NCBI GenBank assembly: GCA_025766275.1
Contig: JAFKAC010000017.1
Location: 992,001-1,056,000, forward strand
DNA from: Lactarius indigo
Lineage: Eukaryota > Basidiomycota > Agaricomycetes > Russulales > Russulaceae
Direction of reading: 5' to 3'
Length of the DNA stretch: 64,000 bases
Shown here: in pieces, positions 62,570 through 64,000 of the stretch
Position numbering within the stretch: the first letter of the stretch is position 1
How the letters are laid out: every line of letters begins with the position of its first letter
Made by a program: the position numbers and the translations under genes
Notes under the pieces: generated by a model
The model's input: the letters and a program-made list of their open reading frames with translations, nothing else
Told to the model about the DNA's origin: nothing
Databases searched by the model: none

Positions 62570-64000
62570 ACCCGTCAGTCTGGGTGAGGGCCTTACGATG
62601 TAATTCTGTAATTGTGACAACGCGCTATCGATCTTTGCGAATTCCAGTGACTGTCCAAACGAATTACCAAACGACTGAAACGCACGCGCTGGTGGACTCC
62701 GGAGCCACCGATAATTTCATCCGACCAAGGATGGCGGCCCGGGCAGGAATCCCGATATGGCCTCTAGAAACGCCTCGCAAAATATGGAACATAGATAATA
62801 CGGAGAACAAAGCTGGGTTAATCACTCATTACGTTAACCTAGAAGTGAAAACACGCGGACAGATCCAACGAATGACCTTCTTAGTCACCGACCTCGGAAG
62901 CGAAGACATGGTACTGGGTTACCCATGGTTGAGCGCCTTCGAACCTACAATTAGCTGGGCAACAGCGACTATGCATCCGGACATGCAACCAGTAGTTCTG
63001 GCCACTACCGAAGAACTACTTACGACACCTGCCGTGTGGGCTCTAATCGTAACAGAAAAAGAGGCGATTATCCAAGAATTGGAAGAAGAAGAAACTATCG
63101 TACGGGCCACTACTTCGACAGAGTTGGCAATATCAGCAAAACAACAACAAACGGCAGCAGTGCTGCCACCGGTATACGCAGAATATAGTATGTTGTTCAA
63201 CGAGCAGGCCTCACATCAGTTCCCGCCATCTCGACCCTGGGATCATGCCATCGACTTCAAACCATCGGCGCCAGCGGCGATCGATTGCAAGATCTACCCT
63301 ATGACGCAGAAGGAAGAAGGCGAATTAAAAGAGTTCCTCGACGAAAAATTGAAACAGGGGTATCTACGCCCTTCTATCTCCCCGTACGCCTCATCCTTCT
63401 TCTTCATCAAAAAGAAGGACGGTAAACTACGCCCGGTACAGGACTACCGCGTGATCAATTCGCACACCATTCGCAACCAATACCCACTGCCGCTTATTCA
63501 AGATCTCATTTTGGACCTCAGCAACGCCCATATCTATACGAAACTTGATATCCAATGGGGCTATAACAACATCCGCATTCGCGACGGGGATCAGGAAAAG
63601 GCAGCTTTCAAGACCAAATTCGGCCTTTTTGAGCCAACAGTTATGTTTTTCGGTCTCACCAATTCCCCTGCAACCTTCCAGGCGATGATGAATCACATCT
63701 ACCGTGATACGATCGCGAAACACGAACGTCTGGGAACTACGATACGTGTTTACATGGACGATATCGGCGTAGCCACTCATTTTGACCACGATCTAGCGGC
63801 TCATATCGCCGCCGTACGCGATGTACTAAGCGTCGCACGTGAACACGACCTCTACTTCAAACTCGAAAAGTGCCTGTTCCACCAACCGCGGATGGATTAC
63901 CTGGGGGTAATCCTTGAAAAGGGGGTAACCCGAATGGACCCTGTAAAAGTTCAAGGCATCAAGGACTGGCCTACGCCAACAAAGGTCAAAGACGTCCGAT
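62551..64000 (+). CDS. pol: B2 pol, protease and most of RT, open to window end
   Basis: About 483 codons in frame -1 to gag with no stop. Protease ALVDSGATDNF; linker with KIYPMTQKEEGELK; RT KKDGKLRPVQDYRVIN, HIYTKLDIQWGYNNIRI, FGLTNSPATFQAMMNH and the catalytic VYMDDIGVA, ending in WPTPTKVKDVR. RNase H, integrase and chromodomain should follow outside the window, as in B1 and family A. Confidence 0.92.
63895..63928 (+). promoter_or_regulatory. Hairpin plus internal polypurine tract in B2 RT
   Basis: gattacctgggggtaatc (63895-63912) then gaaaagggggtaa (63916-63928). Confidence 0.5.

Larger units (their letters stand above)
59994..64000 (+). mobile_element. Ty3/gypsy chromovirus B2, 5' 4 kb, apparently intact
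   Basis: 5' LTR, self-primer site, intact gag, slip site, and pol open to the window edge with no stop. The right end and TSD lie outside. Least damaged gypsy copy in the window. Confidence 0.92.

Overview
The window looks like a transposon-packed, heterochromatin-like stretch of a filamentous fungus, most likely an Agaricomycete basidiomycete. Evidence for this: the few host-like genes have very short introns (46 to 68 bases) with GT/AG ends, the dominant repeats are chromodomain Ty3/gypsy retrotransposons plus a Tad/I-like LINE, and degenerate Tnp2-like (CACTA-associated) transposase exons occur on the right. The genus cannot be named from the sequence. No rRNA, tRNA, CRISPR or bacterial-style operon was seen.

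Left edge (1-812, minus): the 5' part of an apparently intact FMN-dependent alpha-hydroxyacid dehydrogenase gene (lactate 2-monooxygenase-like), running off the window. From 1832 to about 46860 lies one large nested cluster that target-site duplications (TSDs) resolve exactly. Gypsy element B1 (plus strand) is interrupted by gypsy element C (2762-34764, minus, TSD cagag/cggag). C is interrupted in gag by gypsy A1 (8287-32262, plus, TSD ACTTG). A1 is interrupted in pol by A3 (14325-30487, minus, TSD AGAGA). A3 is interrupted at its 3' end by A2 (14890-22700, plus, TSD CCTCA) and in its 5' LTR by a solo LTR D (29505-30122, TSD GGAAG). Independently, a 6.3 kb LINE (38822-45120, TSD ACGTGCAAGAA, 19-base poly(A)) sits in the integrase part of B1. 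Removing the insertions restores the B1 gag, B1 pol, C gag and A1 pol reading frames to the base.

From 46861 to 59993 is gene-poor sequence: an unclassified dispersed repeat (two copies), a solo LTR E (TSD CCCAT), Tnp2-like transposase remnants, a broken coiled-coil gene, and one small three-exon gene (54884-55474, 157 aa) with a consistent reading frame. From 59994 to the right edge is a second B element (B2), inserted into a Tnp2-like gene; its gag is intact and its pol stays open to the window end.

The A and B families share an unusual gene-expression plan. The transcript would start 34 bases after a TATA box, with an 11-base 5' end complementary to the primer site two bases inside the LTR (Tf1-type self-priming). 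A leader of about 760 bases contains no ATG in any frame in B2, yet encodes about 172 conserved codons in frame with gag and without an AUG start. A G_GGT_TTT slippery site sits just before the gag stop and leads into pol (PR-RT-RNaseH-IN-chromodomain) in frame -1. An exact hairpin plus purine tract inside RT duplicates the 3' polypurine tract. Pol has a long tail beyond the chromodomain, overlapped by a second open frame. Almost all decay in these copies is CpG to TpG/CpA, the mark of cytosine methylation and deamination or a RIP-like process.
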